A DNA stretch of 29,341 nucleotides. Origin: CAKAHY01 sp041848045. GTDB taxonomy: Bacteria > Bacillota > Clostridia > Lachnospirales > Lachnospiraceae. Each line of letters begins with the position of its first letter. Position 1 is the first letter of the stretch. The translations under genes and the position numbers were made by a program. The notes under the pieces are model-generated. The model was not told where the DNA came from and did not search any database. It saw nothing but the letters and a program-made list of their open reading frames with translations. Positions 14,049 to 22,378 of this stretch are shown one piece after another. The DNA is taken from assembly GCA_041848045.1 (NCBI GenBank), contig JBGZHY010000092.1:1-29341 (forward strand), written 5' to 3'.

Positions 14049-14711
14049 CTATCCTTTCTCATCAAAGGCCGGCATCACCATAATCTTTTCTGCCGCTTTC
14101 CCCGCAATATACTTATTCTCTCCCCTGCAGGATACCAGCACCGATAAATCAAAGGCATTCCGCTCCTTTACCTGCAGCACATCCTCCAAGCCTATGCCCT
14201 TCTCCTCCAAATACTCCAACAGTTCCCTGTCATCTTCCACCTTGTGCACGCGGCAAAAGCTTCCGGATGTCACCTGTGCCAAAGCCTGCAAACTGTCCTC
14301 CTGGGCATGATTTTCAAAAATTTCATTGCCATGGGGACAATGCATAGGTCTGTTTAAAAATTCATTCAGACGATTTTTCAAGCCCTCGGAAGTCACATGC
14401 TCCAATGCCTTGGCATCCTCATGCACCTCCTGCCATGAATATCCCAAATACTGCACCAAAAATAATTCCCACAAACGATGCTTCGTCAGAAGTTTTTTCG
14501 CTTTTTCTTTCCCCGCCTCCGTTAAACGGATATTCTTATCCGTCTGGCAGACATCGCCCTCATCCACCAGCTTTCTGATCATCTCCGTAACGGAAGCCGC
14601 CCGTATCCCCAAACTTTGTGCCAGCGCCTTGTTGCTGGCACTGCCATGCTTTTCCACATATTCATAAATCGCCAAAATATACTCATCCCTGCTTGTGTCT
14701 ATCTTCGGCAT
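14049..14711 (-). CDS. DtxR-family metalloregulator (TroR/MntR-like)
   Basis: This is the last gene of the metal-uptake operon, as in Treponema troABCDR. The 220 residues comprise an N-terminal winged helix (about 1-70; 'NKALAQSLGIRAASVTEMIRKLVDEG'), a dimerisation/metal domain (70-125; 'TKHRLWELFLVQYLGYSWQEVHEDA') and a C-terminal SH3-like FeoA domain (about 150-215), so it is of the long DtxR/IdeR type rather than the short MntR. The metal residues H78, E82, H97, E104 and H105 are present. The positions of DtxR Met10 and Cys102 are Glu10 and Lys101, so the primary site is atypical. The ATG overlaps the permease end by 29 bp. It presumably represses the operon through the dyad at 18160-18177 when metal is plentiful. 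Confidence 0.88.
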   Translation of the reverse strand: MPKIDTSRDEYILAIYEYVEKHGSASNKALAQSLGIRAASVTEMIRKLVDEGDVCQTDKNIRLTEAGKEKAKKLLTKHRLWELFLVQYLGYSWQEVHEDAKALEHVTSEGLKNRLNEFLNRPMHCPHGNEIFENHAQEDSLQALAQVTSGSFCRVHKVEDDRELLEYLEEKGIGLEDVLQVKERNAFDLSVLVSCRGENKYIAGKAAEKIMVMPAFDEKG

Positions 14712-15561
14712 ATCCTCTTCCCGTCCTTTTGCTTTTTTGCAGCTTATTTTGCATACAGGCGGTCAGCAAAAACGTAAAACCGGATACCGCGGCACACATG
14801 CCGGATACCGATACGTTCCAATAAAGAGCAAGCCCGTATCCAATACAGCTATTGATTATAGCATAAAAAACGGATAATAGCAGTGTTATTTTCAAATCTC
14901 TGCTGCACAGGCAGGCACTCGCCGCCGGCGCCACAAAAAAGGCAATGGTCAGAATCGCCCCTACCGAAGAAAACGCGGACACCGCCGTCAGGGACACCAA
15001 AGCCATAAAGGCGTAATGCAAAAACACGGATGAGATTCCCGCCGCATAGGCAAATACCGGATCGAAGGAAGAGATTTTCAACTCCTTAAAAAAGAACACA
15101 ATAAACAGCAAATTCAACAAAAGAGCCGGCATGATATGCAGCAAAACCCTCGGAAGGGAATATCCTGCCAAACGTATCCGATGAAAGGGTGCCAAAATCA
15201 CCTCTCCCGATAAAACCACATCCACATCCAAATGCACATTTCTTGCATAACGACTGATCAGAATAACCGCCAAAGAAAAAAACAAAGGAAACACAATGCC
15301 GATGGCGGCGTCCTCTTCCATCCTTTTGCTCTTTGTCAGGGTTTCAATGGCAAAGGCGGTAAACACCCCGAATGCCGCCGCCAACACCGGCAAATAGACG
15401 CTGTCCATATCTTTAGTCAAAAAATACCCCAACACAATGCCAAGCAATATGGAATGGGAAATGGCATCCGTCATCATGGAAAGCCTGCGCAGCACCAAAA
15501 ATACGCCGGGCAGGGCGCAGGCCAAAGACGTCAGAATCAAAATACCCAATACTTCTATCAT
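14683..15561 (-). CDS. Metal ABC transporter permease 2 (TroD/ZnuB-like)
   Basis: This is a membrane subunit of a zinc/manganese importer of the ABC-3 family. Its 292 residues have eight or nine hydrophobic segments, starting MIEVLGILILTSLACALPGV. The family's early loop 'LVLRRLSMMTDAISHSILLGIVLGY' (about 23-47) is the typical R-x-S-x-x-x-D-A-I-S-H segment that contacts the ATPase. It overlaps permease 1 by four bases (ATGA) and the regulator by 29 bp. The two permeases are similar in layout but distinct in sequence, implying a heterodimeric channel as in TroCD. Confidence 0.92.
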   Translation of the reverse strand: MIEVLGILILTSLACALPGVFLVLRRLSMMTDAISHSILLGIVLGYFLTKDMDSVYLPVLAAAFGVFTAFAIETLTKSKRMEEDAAIGIVFPLFFSLAVILISRYARNVHLDVDVVLSGEVILAPFHRIRLAGYSLPRVLLHIMPALLLNLLFIVFFFKELKISSFDPVFAYAAGISSVFLHYAFMALVSLTAVSAFSSVGAILTIAFFVAPAASACLCSRDLKITLLLSVFYAIINSCIGYGLALYWNVSVSGMCAAVSGFTFLLTACMQNKLQKSKRTGRGYAEDRHKQG

Positions 15562-16442
15562 TTTGCATCCCTCCGCATTTTTTGCCGTAAGATAAAAAGC
15601 CGGATCAAGCCCCGGGGAGATGCCAGAACGGAAAACAAAGCAAAGGCGGACATCACCAGAATAATGGACGGTCCCGTAGAAAATCCCTTGTACAGACTGC
15701 TGAGTAAGGTTCCGATGCCTGCTGCCGCCGCTCCGCTAAGCGCCGCGATCAACAACACCACAGAATAGCGCCGACTCCATTGCAGGGCGGTCAGAGCCGG
15801 CGCTATCAGCATGCTGCTGATCAAAACCGTTCCTACCGCCTTTAAGCCTGCGGCAATCAAGAGCATGGTGCTCAGCATCATCAACGCGGATAAAAAACCC
15901 GCGCGAATACCTACACTATGGGCATAAGTCGGATCAAATACATATATTTTTATCTCCTTGTAAAAGACAAAGAATAAAAGCAAAGCTGTAACGGATACCC
16001 CCAGGATAATGTATATGTCCTCCCGCAAAATATATGCCGCCTGCCCGAAGATATAGGAGGACAGACCTGCCTGAGAAGCCTTTTGATAAGCGGCATTTCC
16101 CTGTATATAGCTTTTAAGCACCATGCCCAAGCCGAACATAGCGGATAAGACCACCGCCATAGCCGTATCCGCCTCTATCTTCGGATGCCTGCCAAGCAGC
16201 TGTATCAGCGAGAATGCAAGCATGCCCGAAGCAATGGCGCCAAGCAGCAAAAGCAGCGAGGATTTTTGTCCGAACAGCATAAAAGAAAGAATGATGCCCG
16301 GCAGGGCGGCATGCCCCACCACATCACCCATCAGGCTCTGCCTACGCAAAATCCCCAAGGTTCCGAGGATTCCCGTGGCAGCCGCCAAAAGCATGGTTCC
16401 CACAGCCACAACCACGAAAGAGTATTGCGTTAAAATCTTCAT
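15558..16442 (-). CDS. Metal ABC transporter permease 1 (TroC/ZnuB-like)
   Basis: This is a 294-residue ABC-3 family membrane protein with eight or nine hydrophobic segments. The segment 'GILRRQSLMGDVVGHAALPGI' (about 31-51) is the family's R-x-S-L-x-G-D-x-x-x-H-A motif, characteristic of the TroC/MtsC-type permease. It starts 3 bp after the ATPase stop and its stop overlaps the second permease start, giving the order substrate-binding protein, ATPase, permease, permease, regulator. Confidence 0.92.
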   Translation of the reverse strand: MKILTQYSFVVVAVGTMLLAAATGILGTLGILRRQSLMGDVVGHAALPGIILSFMLFGQKSSLLLLLGAIASGMLAFSLIQLLGRHPKIEADTAMAVVLSAMFGLGMVLKSYIQGNAAYQKASQAGLSSYIFGQAAYILREDIYIILGVSVTALLLFFVFYKEIKIYVFDPTYAHSVGIRAGFLSALMMLSTMLLIAAGLKAVGTVLISSMLIAPALTALQWSRRYSVVLLIAALSGAAAAGIGTLLSSLYKGFSTGPSIILVMSAFALFSVLASPRGLIRLFILRQKMRRDAK

Positions 16443-16445
16443 CTC

Positions 16446-17153
16446 CTATACCCCATATGCCTTCTGTATATTTTCTCCCGTAAATACCTCCTTGCTGTAT
16501 CCGTTTGCCAATATTTGTTTATTGATCAGCAAAACGCGGTCAAAATACTCCTCTACGGTATTCAAGTCATGGTGCACCGCCAGAATCGTCTTCCCCTCGT
16601 TTCGGAAATGATGCAGGGTGTCAATGATGATCTTTTCCGTTCTTTTGTCCACTCCTGCCAAAGCCTCGTCCAAACAATAAATCTCGGCATCCTGCGCAAT
16701 CGCCCTGGCGATGAATACCCGCTGTCTTTGTCCTCCCGACAGCTCCGATATCTGCCTGTCGGCGAAGGCTTCCATTTCCATCCTTTTAAGAGCCGCCATA
16801 GCCAGCTCTCTGTCTTTTCGGGAAAAACCTCTCCACCTTCCCAGATGTACATAGCGCCCCATCAAAACCACATCCGCCGCCGTAGTGGGAAAATTCCAAT
16901 TTACGCTGTTGCTTTGCGGAATATAAGCAATTTGCTTATAGACTTCCCTGTAAGGCTTGCCTTTGATGCGTATTTCTCCCCCCAAAGGCTTCATCAATCC
17001 GAGTATGCCTTTTAAAAGCGTTGACTTTCCCGCACCGTTCGGCCCGATCACAGCCGTCATGCTGCCCTCGTATACCACCGCATTGACATCCTGCAGTACA
17101 GGCTCATCCGTATATGCCATTGTCAGATTTTTGATTTCGATTAAGGCTTTCAC
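16446..17153 (-). CDS. Metal ABC transporter ATP-binding protein (TroB/ZnuC-like)
   Basis: This is the cytoplasmic ATPase that powers the metal importer, with 235 residues. Walker A is GPNGAGKST (about 37-45), the Q-loop 'AYIPQSNSVNWNFPTTAADVV' has the W-x-F-P segment typical of Mn/Zn/Fe ABC ATPases, and the signature is LSGGQRQR. Walker B is IYCLDEALAGVD, with Ala at the place of the more common Pro after DE. The H-loop is 'AVHHDLN'. It lies 11 bp after the substrate-binding protein gene. Confidence 0.94.
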   Translation of the reverse strand: MKALIEIKNLTMAYTDEPVLQDVNAVVYEGSMTAVIGPNGAGKSTLLKGILGLMKPLGGEIRIKGKPYREVYKQIAYIPQSNSVNWNFPTTAADVVLMGRYVHLGRWRGFSRKDRELAMAALKRMEMEAFADRQISELSGGQRQRVFIARAIAQDAEIYCLDEALAGVDKRTEKIIIDTLHHFRNEGKTILAVHHDLNTVEEYFDRVLLINKQILANGYSKEVFTGENIQKAYGV

Positions 17154-17164
17154 CCTTTTCTCCT

Positions 17165-18121
17165 TTACTTCAAATTTTGATGTATCAGATCCACATTGTG
17201 CTTATACATACTGATGAAGGTATCTCCCTCCTGTCCTTTCGGCGCAAGGGAGTCGGAATACAGCTCCTGTCCCTCTCCGCTGACAATCTTAACCGTATGC
17301 CCCTGTGCCGCAGCCGCCTCCTGCAACTTCTGCATGCGCGCCGGATCCGTTGTGGATTCCGCAAAAACGGCTTTCACTTTATGCTCCACGATAAAATCCA
17401 CCGTTTCCTGTATATCCTTGGCTGATACCTCGCTCTCGGTACTCACCCCCTGCGGCGCCTTCACCTCAATATCATAATTGGCGGCAAAGTAGTTGAACGC
17501 ATCATGCGGCGTAATCAAATATCTGCTTTCCTTCGGAATGGCGGATATATTTTCACGAATATAGACATCCAGCTCCTTCAACTGCGCAATATAAGCTTCC
17601 TTATTGGCACTGTACTCCTTTTCCATATCCGGCTTCAGTGCAATCAAAGATGCAGCCGCTTCTTCTACCGCCATTTGATACAAGGAAAGATCAAACCAGA
17701 AATGCGGATCGGTAATCACTTCTCCGTCTTCCTCCATTTTCCCCAGCTTCTCCTGAGGAAAATGCGCACTGACAGCCACGCCCTTCTCTTCCAATGCATC
17801 CATCATATTTCCCTCAAAATGCAGCCCGTGGTATAAAAGTAAATCTGCCTGCTGCAATTTTTCATAATCCTCCGGCTTTGCCGTATACACATGCGGATCT
17901 TCTCCCGCCGGTATAATCAAGGAAATATCTACCGTATCCTTTGCAATCTGGTATACCATATCCTCCAAAAAAGAGGTCGTCACCACTACCTTCGCCTTAC
18001 TTGCCGACTGCGCCGCCGTACTCTCCATACTCTCCTGCGTATTCGCAAGCTTTGCGCAGGCGGATAACAGCACCAGAACCGTCAGGACGGTGATTAAACG
18101 CACACATTTTCTCTTTAACAT
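17165..18121 (-). CDS. Zn/Mn-binding lipoprotein of the ABC importer (TroA/ZnuA-like)
   Basis: This is a cluster A-I (ZinT-less) metal-binding lipoprotein of 318 residues. The signal peptide ends in LLSAC with lipidation at C22, and the mature protein has two lobes joined by a long helix. Ligands by comparison with TroA are H77 (AGEDPHVY), H140 (TDPHFWFD), H206 (ITPHDAFNYF) and D290 (ELYSDSLAPKG). His as the third ligand points to the TroA/ZnuA type (Zn and/or Mn) rather than the PsaA type, which has Glu there. There is no His-rich loop. The start has GAGGGGG four bases upstream. It is the first gene of the operon, behind the promoter and dyad operator at 18142-18215. Confidence 0.93.
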   Translation of the reverse strand: MLKRKCVRLITVLTVLVLLSACAKLANTQESMESTAAQSASKAKVVVTTSFLEDMVYQIAKDTVDISLIIPAGEDPHVYTAKPEDYEKLQQADLLLYHGLHFEGNMMDALEEKGVAVSAHFPQEKLGKMEEDGEVITDPHFWFDLSLYQMAVEEAAASLIALKPDMEKEYSANKEAYIAQLKELDVYIRENISAIPKESRYLITPHDAFNYFAANYDIEVKAPQGVSTESEVSAKDIQETVDFIVEHKVKAVFAESTTDPARMQKLQEAAAAQGHTVKIVSGEGQELYSDSLAPKGQEGDTFISMYKHNVDLIHQNLK

Positions 18122-18141
18122 ATAGCCCCCTCTACCATTTT

Positions 18142-18195
18142 AGGTATTTAAATTATTTTAATTAGGTTTACCTAATTATATAATCATATATACCT
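18142..18195. promoter_or_regulatory. Nested dyad operator for the DtxR-family regulator
   Basis: The core AATTAGGT-TT-ACCTAATT (18160-18177) is a perfect 18-bp palindrome of the DtxR/TroR type (TTAGG...CCTAA). Two outer half-sites, AGGT at 18142-18145 and ACCT at 18192-18195, sit exactly 22 bp from the inner AGGT and ACCT, symmetric about the same centre. The core lies at the expected start of the metal operon. Confidence 0.8.
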
Positions 18196-18215
18196 TATTT
18201 TTTATCCGAAATCAA
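18187..18215 (-). promoter_or_regulatory. Promoter of the metal-uptake operon
   Basis: Minus strand: TTGATT (18215-18210), 17-bp spacer, TATATA (18192-18187). The outer operator half-site touches the -10 and the core palindrome covers the start. Confidence 0.65.
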
Positions 18216-18236
18216 GTGTTTTTTGCGAAAAAACAC

Positions 18237-18285
18237 AAAAAATCCGAATGTGAAAGGAAAGCTGCTCCTTCCGCATTCGGATTTT
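18237..18285 (-). terminator. Rho-independent terminator after the ROK gene
   Basis: Minus strand: AAAATCCGAATG pairs with CATTCGGATTTT, with further pairing GGAAGG/CCTTTC inside, followed by a T run. It lies 20 bp past the ROK stop. A second perfect hairpin (GTGTTTTTT-GCG-AAAAAACAC, 18216-18236) follows directly. Confidence 0.8.
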
Positions 18286-18305
18286 ACCAATACAATCTAT
18301 TCTTT

Positions 18306-19460
18306 TTAACTCTGCAACAGCAAATGCTTTATCACCAGATAGGCGGCGGCTCTGGCTCCAAAATCCTTTTCAAAAGGCTTAAACACCAGCTTAATATCCT
18401 TTTGATCCAAGCCGTAAACCTTCTCCTTCAGCGTCCTTTCCAGACAGAGCCGATTCTCCGCATTCTTCATCAGGTAAGCGTCCACCAGAATAAAATCCGG
18501 GTTCATCACATTGATGACATTGGAAAGGGCTATGCCCAAATATTCCACGCTCCTGTTCATCATTGCACAAATCATTTCTTCCCCTTGCGCCTGCCTGCGT
18601 AAAATCTCCTCCATTGTCCATGCCGGAAACTCTCCTTCCGGATAAAGCTTACGGCACTGTTCCAGGATGGCGTCTTCCCCTGCCAGCTCATCCGCAGTGT
18701 AGTGCTTATTTCCCACACATAAGGTCATCTTCCCCACTTCACCGGCACCTATACGATATCCCGAAACAATCGTATCTCTGACCAGAATCGGACAGGCAAT
18801 ACCTCTTGAAATATAAAAATACGCAAAGGTTTCCGGCCGACTGCCCTTACATGCCATCTCATACGCCATTGCACGCAGACGCACATTATTGTCCACCAAT
18901 ATGGGCAGAGAAATGTACTTCTGCAAATCTCCCACAATATTTCTGTTATTCCAGTCCTTACGGAAATTACTGCGAATCAAACCTCCCTCGGCATCAATAA
19001 ATCCCGGAATACCGATGCCGATGCCCAAAATCGGTTTATTCCGTGCCTCCTTTTGTATCTGCTGTAAAATTTCCCGCAGCTCCTGGATCATGATCTGATA
19101 ATTTTCGTTTAATATCGGATAGATACGCTTTGTAATCAGCTCCCCTTTTGCATCCGTCAGACACACATAGGTTCCGTAAGGTCCCAGCTCCACACCGATT
19201 GTGCGGAATGCCCCGGCTTTAAAACGAACAAAAGAGGGTCTTCTCCCCGAACTGTGATGCTCCTCCGCAACAGACACTTCCTCCAAAATCCCCTTCCGCA
19301 GCATATCATTGACAGCAATGGTAATGGTGGGAAGGGTCAGCCCCAAGGACTTTGCCAGTTCCACTCGTGTGGTCATCTCCTCCCGGTAAATAAACTCCTT
19401 CATACGGATACGATTTTTCCGCCTGATCTCCGGCCAGTTGCCGCCTCTGCTGTGGGTCAT
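18306..19460 (-). CDS. ROK-family transcriptional regulator (NagC/XylR type)
   Basis: The 384-residue protein has an N-terminal winged helix (about 15-60; 'TRVELAKSLGLTLPTITIAVNDMLRKGIL') and a sugar-kinase-like ROK domain with 'GIGIGIPGFIDAEGG' (146-160). It probably senses a sugar or sugar phosphate. Kinase and zinc features are lost: the phosphate loop reads 'GVELGPYGTYVCL' and the family's GEIGHM segment is 'GEVGKM' with Lys244 in place of His; no CxCGxxGC cluster follows. It is therefore unlikely to be a kinase. ATG at 19460 is chosen for AGGAG seven bases upstream; a start at 19496 has none. It is a single gene with its own promoter, a palindrome over the -10 and a terminator. No sugar genes adjoin, so the target is unknown. 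Confidence 0.88.
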   Translation of the reverse strand: MTHSRGGNWPEIRRKNRIRMKEFIYREEMTTRVELAKSLGLTLPTITIAVNDMLRKGILEEVSVAEEHHSSGRRPSFVRFKAGAFRTIGVELGPYGTYVCLTDAKGELITKRIYPILNENYQIMIQELREILQQIQKEARNKPILGIGIGIPGFIDAEGGLIRSNFRKDWNNRNIVGDLQKYISLPILVDNNVRLRAMAYEMACKGSRPETFAYFYISRGIACPILVRDTIVSGYRIGAGEVGKMTLCVGNKHYTADELAGEDAILEQCRKLYPEGEFPAWTMEEILRRQAQGEEMICAMMNRSVEYLGIALSNVINVMNPDFILVDAYLMKNAENRLCLERTLKEKVYGLDQKDIKLVFKPFEKDFGARAAAYLVIKHLLLQS

Positions 19461-19510
19461 AGCTTTTCTCCTGTATAGCTGTAAAACAAAAAACACTGGT
19501 AAACCTGTAC

Positions 19511-19526
19511 TTGTATTCTAATACAA
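19511..19526. promoter_or_regulatory. Palindromic operator over the -10 of the ROK gene
   Basis: TTGTATT-CT-AATACAA is a perfect 7+7 inverted repeat that fully contains the -10 hexamer, the position of an autorepressor site. Confidence 0.6.
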
Positions 19527-19543
19527 AGCATGGCATAATGCAA
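19515..19543 (-). promoter_or_regulatory. Promoter of the ROK gene
   Basis: Minus strand: TTGCAT (19543-19538), 17-bp spacer, TAGAAT (19520-19515), about 50 nt upstream of the ATG. Confidence 0.75.
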
Positions 19544-19553
19544 ATCCCTGTGC

Positions 19554-19601
19554 AAAAAAATATTCCGAACAGCCACAATGCGGATGCCGTTCGGAATATT
19601 T
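19554..19601 (-). terminator. Rho-independent terminator after the sulfonate-type ABC operon
   Basis: Minus strand: AAATATTCCGAAC (19601-19589) pairs perfectly with GTTCGGAATATTT (19570-19558), with more pairing inside, followed by a T run. It lies 30 bp past the stop of the substrate-binding protein gene. Confidence 0.88.
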
Positions 19602-19631
19602 CATCATATATGGTATTACAAAAGGATAAGA

Positions 19632-20738
19632 TTATTTGTTGTTCGCATCGGAAGCCTGCTGCATAACATCAAACAGCACATACTTGTCCACTTCCACCGG
19701 CTCCGTAATTCTGCCTGCATTGATGAATACTTTCTGCTGGTTCTCGTAGAAAGCCTTCACCGTACCGTCTTTTAGGTACTCCGTAATCTGTGCGCCGGTA
19801 ATCCAGTTGCCTTCGTTTACGGAAGCCAGCATAACCGCTTCATCTACCTGGCACTGCTTTGCAACCAGCTTTGCCACTTCTTCGATATTCGCCGCACGGT
19901 AATCTGCCGCTTTCTGTAAAGCTCTTGCAAATCTTACCAGAACCTCCTGATTCTCGTCTGCGTACTTCTGCGTTGTAATAAAGCTGGATGGGAAAGTCGC
20001 CTTGTCGATGTAGTCCATATTGGTTGCCAATACCAGAGCGTCCTCACCCAAAGCCTCTATGATGGTTCCCGTTCCCGGTGACCAGGTTGCGCAGGCGTCC
20101 ACGCTGCCGCTTACCACCGCAGATACAATGCCGTTGGCATCCATTTCCACAAGCTCCAGATCGGTAGCCTGCAGTCCTGCCTCTTCCAAAGCAAGCTTTA
20201 AGATGATTTCCGCAGAGGTTCCGCTGGTTACCGCCACTTTCTTGCCCTTTAAGTCCTCAAGCTTTTCAATACCCTTGGATTTGTTTGCAATCACCGCATC
20301 CGCCAGAGAGGTACAGTCAAGCTGGAATACCACTGCCTGGCCTTCGATACAAAGAGCATGTGCGCCGTGCCCGATTTGTGAAATGTCGATATCTCCGGAC
20401 GCCATCGCTGCGATTTCTGCAGGGCCGCCCTGGAACTCCACCATTTCCACATCAAGTCCCATCTCCTCAAAGAAGCCCTTATCTCTTGCCGTCGTCGCCA
20501 AAGAAGCACTTCCCATGTTCGGCATATAAGCAAGTCTTACCTTTGCGGTTTCAAAGGTTTCCGGTGCCTCCGTCTGGGCTGCCGTTGTTTCCGCGCTGCT
20601 TTCTGCAGCCGCAGCCGTTGTCGTTTCCGCCGCCGCCGTTGTCGGCGCCGCTGTGCTTGTCGTACTTGTTCCCGTGCTGCAAGCCGTTAATGTCAACAGC
20701 AGAGCCGCTCCTAAAACACCTAAAATTCTTTTCTTCAT
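19632..20738 (-). CDS. Substrate-binding lipoprotein, nitrate/sulfonate/taurine ABC family
   Basis: The 368-residue lipoprotein has a signal peptide ending LTAC (C20), then a 40-residue linker of Thr, Ala, Ser and Glu, then a periplasmic-binding fold of the NMT1/SsuA-like type (PF09084/PF13379) from 'VRLAYMPNMGSASLATTARDKGFF'. 'EFQGGPAEIAAMASGDIDIS' and 'LKGKKVAVTSGTSAEIILKLAL' are family landmarks. The ligand could be a sulfonate, taurine, a thiamine precursor or another small anion; the sequence does not decide. It is the third gene of the operon, after permease and ATPase, and a terminator follows. Confidence 0.88.
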   Translation of the reverse strand: MKKRILGVLGAALLLTLTACSTGTSTTSTAAPTTAAAETTTAAAAESSAETTAAQTEAPETFETAKVRLAYMPNMGSASLATTARDKGFFEEMGLDVEMVEFQGGPAEIAAMASGDIDISQIGHGAHALCIEGQAVVFQLDCTSLADAVIANKSKGIEKLEDLKGKKVAVTSGTSAEIILKLALEEAGLQATDLELVEMDANGIVSAVVSGSVDACATWSPGTGTIIEALGEDALVLATNMDYIDKATFPSSFITTQKYADENQEVLVRFARALQKAADYRAANIEEVAKLVAKQCQVDEAVMLASVNEGNWITGAQITEYLKDGTVKAFYENQQKVFINAGRITEPVEVDKYVLFDVMQQASDANNK

Positions 20739-20755
20739 ACTTTCGTAACTCCCTT

Positions 20756-21547
20756 CTATTTTCTCACTTCCAGATACTCCTGGTAAACCTGTGACCAGAT
20801 ATAATTTTTCAGTCTTAAAAATTCATCCGTCATCTTGGTTTCCTGGTTTCTCGGATATGGAATATCAATATCCACAATCTCCTTGATTCTGCCCGGTCTT
20901 GCGCTCATGATAATCACCTTCTGCGCCAGAATAATCGCCTCATCCACATCATGGGTAATGAAAAAGCAGGTCTTTTTCTCCTTTTCCCAAGTATTCAAAA
21001 GCTCTGTCTGCAACTGTGTCCTTGTCTGGGCATCCAGTGCGCCGAAAGGCTCGTCCATCAAAAGCACCTGCGGATTTACGGCATAGGCTCTTGCGATTGC
21101 CACCCTCTGCTTCATACCGCCGGAAAGCTCCTTCGGATACGAGTTGGCAAACTGCTCCAAATCCACCATGCGCAGATATTTCATCGCTTCTTCCTTCGCC
21201 GCCTCGCCCTTCATTCCCTTCAAATGCAGGCCGAACTCCACATTCTTCAACACCGTCAGCCAAGGAAATAAAGCATACTGCTGAAATACCACACCTCGCT
21301 CCGGTCCGGGACCGTCTACTCCCTTACCATCTACATAAACCTGACCTGAACTCGGCTCCAGCAAACCGGCGATGATATTTAACAGTGTAGACTTACCGCA
21401 GCCGGAAGGACCTACCACACAAATAAACTCATTCTCCATAATGTTGAGATTCACACCGTTTAAAGCTATCATTTCGCCTTTTCTGGTATTGAACTTCTTA
21501 ACGACATTATCAATTTTTACTTTTACTGCTGCATTGTCTCCTGCCAT
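20756..21547 (-). CDS. ABC transporter ATP-binding protein (SsuB/TauB-like)
   Basis: The 263-residue ATPase has Walker A GPSGCGKST (46-54), Q-loop 'GVVFQQYALFPWLTV', signature LSGGMKQR (141-148), Walker B VLLMDEPFGALD (161-172) and H-loop FFITHD (H199). The LFPW sequence and overall form place it in the nitrate/sulfonate/taurine importer group. Its ATG overlaps the permease stop by 25 bp, with AAGGAG nine bases upstream. It lies 17 bp upstream of the binding-protein gene. Confidence 0.93.
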   Translation of the reverse strand: MAGDNAAVKVKIDNVVKKFNTRKGEMIALNGVNLNIMENEFICVVGPSGCGKSTLLNIIAGLLEPSSGQVYVDGKGVDGPGPERGVVFQQYALFPWLTVLKNVEFGLHLKGMKGEAAKEEAMKYLRMVDLEQFANSYPKELSGGMKQRVAIARAYAVNPQVLLMDEPFGALDAQTRTQLQTELLNTWEKEKKTCFFITHDVDEAIILAQKVIIMSARPGRIKEIVDIDIPYPRNQETKMTDEFLRLKNYIWSQVYQEYLEVRK

Positions 21548-22311
21548 CCCGTCAAGCTCCTTTCCAAATACCTTACGATCTGCTCAAATGTAAGCCCTAT
21601 GATACCGATGATGAGAATGCCCATCAAAACCGTCGCCATGTCATAATATCCCTGCGCCTTTTGTATCATCATTCCCAGACCCTTTGAAGCTCCCGTAAGT
21701 TCTGCTGCTACCAAAGTTGTAAGTGAAGCGGAAAGGCCGAGCCGCGCTCCCACCAGTATAAACGGTGTGGAAGCCGGAATAACCACCTTAAAGAAAATGT
21801 CCCTGTCGCTTGCTCCCAGTACCCTTGCCGCCTTAATAAGAGTTACATCTACATTGCATACACCCTGATATATCGTAACAACAAGCACCAGAAAAGAAGC
21901 AATAAAAATGACAATAATTTTTGCATTTTCGCCTACGCCTGCACCGGCAATGACCAAAGGAATATATGCCAGAGGCGGAATATTCCGGATGAACTGTATC
22001 CACGGCGCCACCAGATTTCTGAAAGGTGCATACCAGCCCATCAGAAAAGCTATCGGTATGGAAGCCACGAAGCCGATCATAAAGCCCGTAATCACACGAA
22101 ACAGACTCATATAGATATGCTCCCACAGACTTCCGTCCTGCAGTCTTTGTATCAGCTTGGCAAACACTTCCGCCGGCGAAGCAAAAATGACGCCTCCGGC
22201 TTCCGTCGCCGCAATCAATATCCAAATCACAAAAGCCGTAGCAATGGAAATGGCCAGCCATACGTTTGCAGGAATAGCATACAATGCACTATTGTTTTTC
22301 TTATTCTTCAT
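21523..22311 (-). CDS. ABC transporter permease (SsuC/TauC-like)
   Basis: This is a 262-residue permease with about six transmembrane helices. The EAA loop 'IKAARVLGASDRDIFFKVVIPASTPFILVGARLGLSASLTTLVAAELTG' (positions about 165-213) is characteristic of the SsuC/TauC subfamily. The N terminus carries 'PAEVFAKLIQRLQDGSLWEHIYMSLFRVITGF', also typical. ATG at 22311 has GGGGGT six to seven bases upstream; a start at 22353 would add 14 residues with no ribosome site. It is first in the three-gene operon. Confidence 0.92.
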   Translation of the reverse strand: MKNKKNNSALYAIPANVWLAISIATAFVIWILIAATEAGGVIFASPAEVFAKLIQRLQDGSLWEHIYMSLFRVITGFMIGFVASIPIAFLMGWYAPFRNLVAPWIQFIRNIPPLAYIPLVIAGAGVGENAKIIVIFIASFLVLVVTIYQGVCNVDVTLIKAARVLGASDRDIFFKVVIPASTPFILVGARLGLSASLTTLVAAELTGASKGLGMMIQKAQGYYDMATVLMGILIIGIIGLTFEQIVRYLERSLTGWQETMQQ

Positions 22312-22378
22312 TGTTGTACCCCCAATATTTTTCTTGCTATTAGGATATAACAAAGAGTGTTAAATAAAAAGTGTGATA

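Noticed and set aside
16446..18121. Iron-siderophore or purely manganese (PsaA-type) transporter
   Set aside because: The binding protein has the His-His-His-Asp set of TroA/ZnuA and ABC-3 type permeases, so Zn/Mn uptake fits better; the exact metal stays open.
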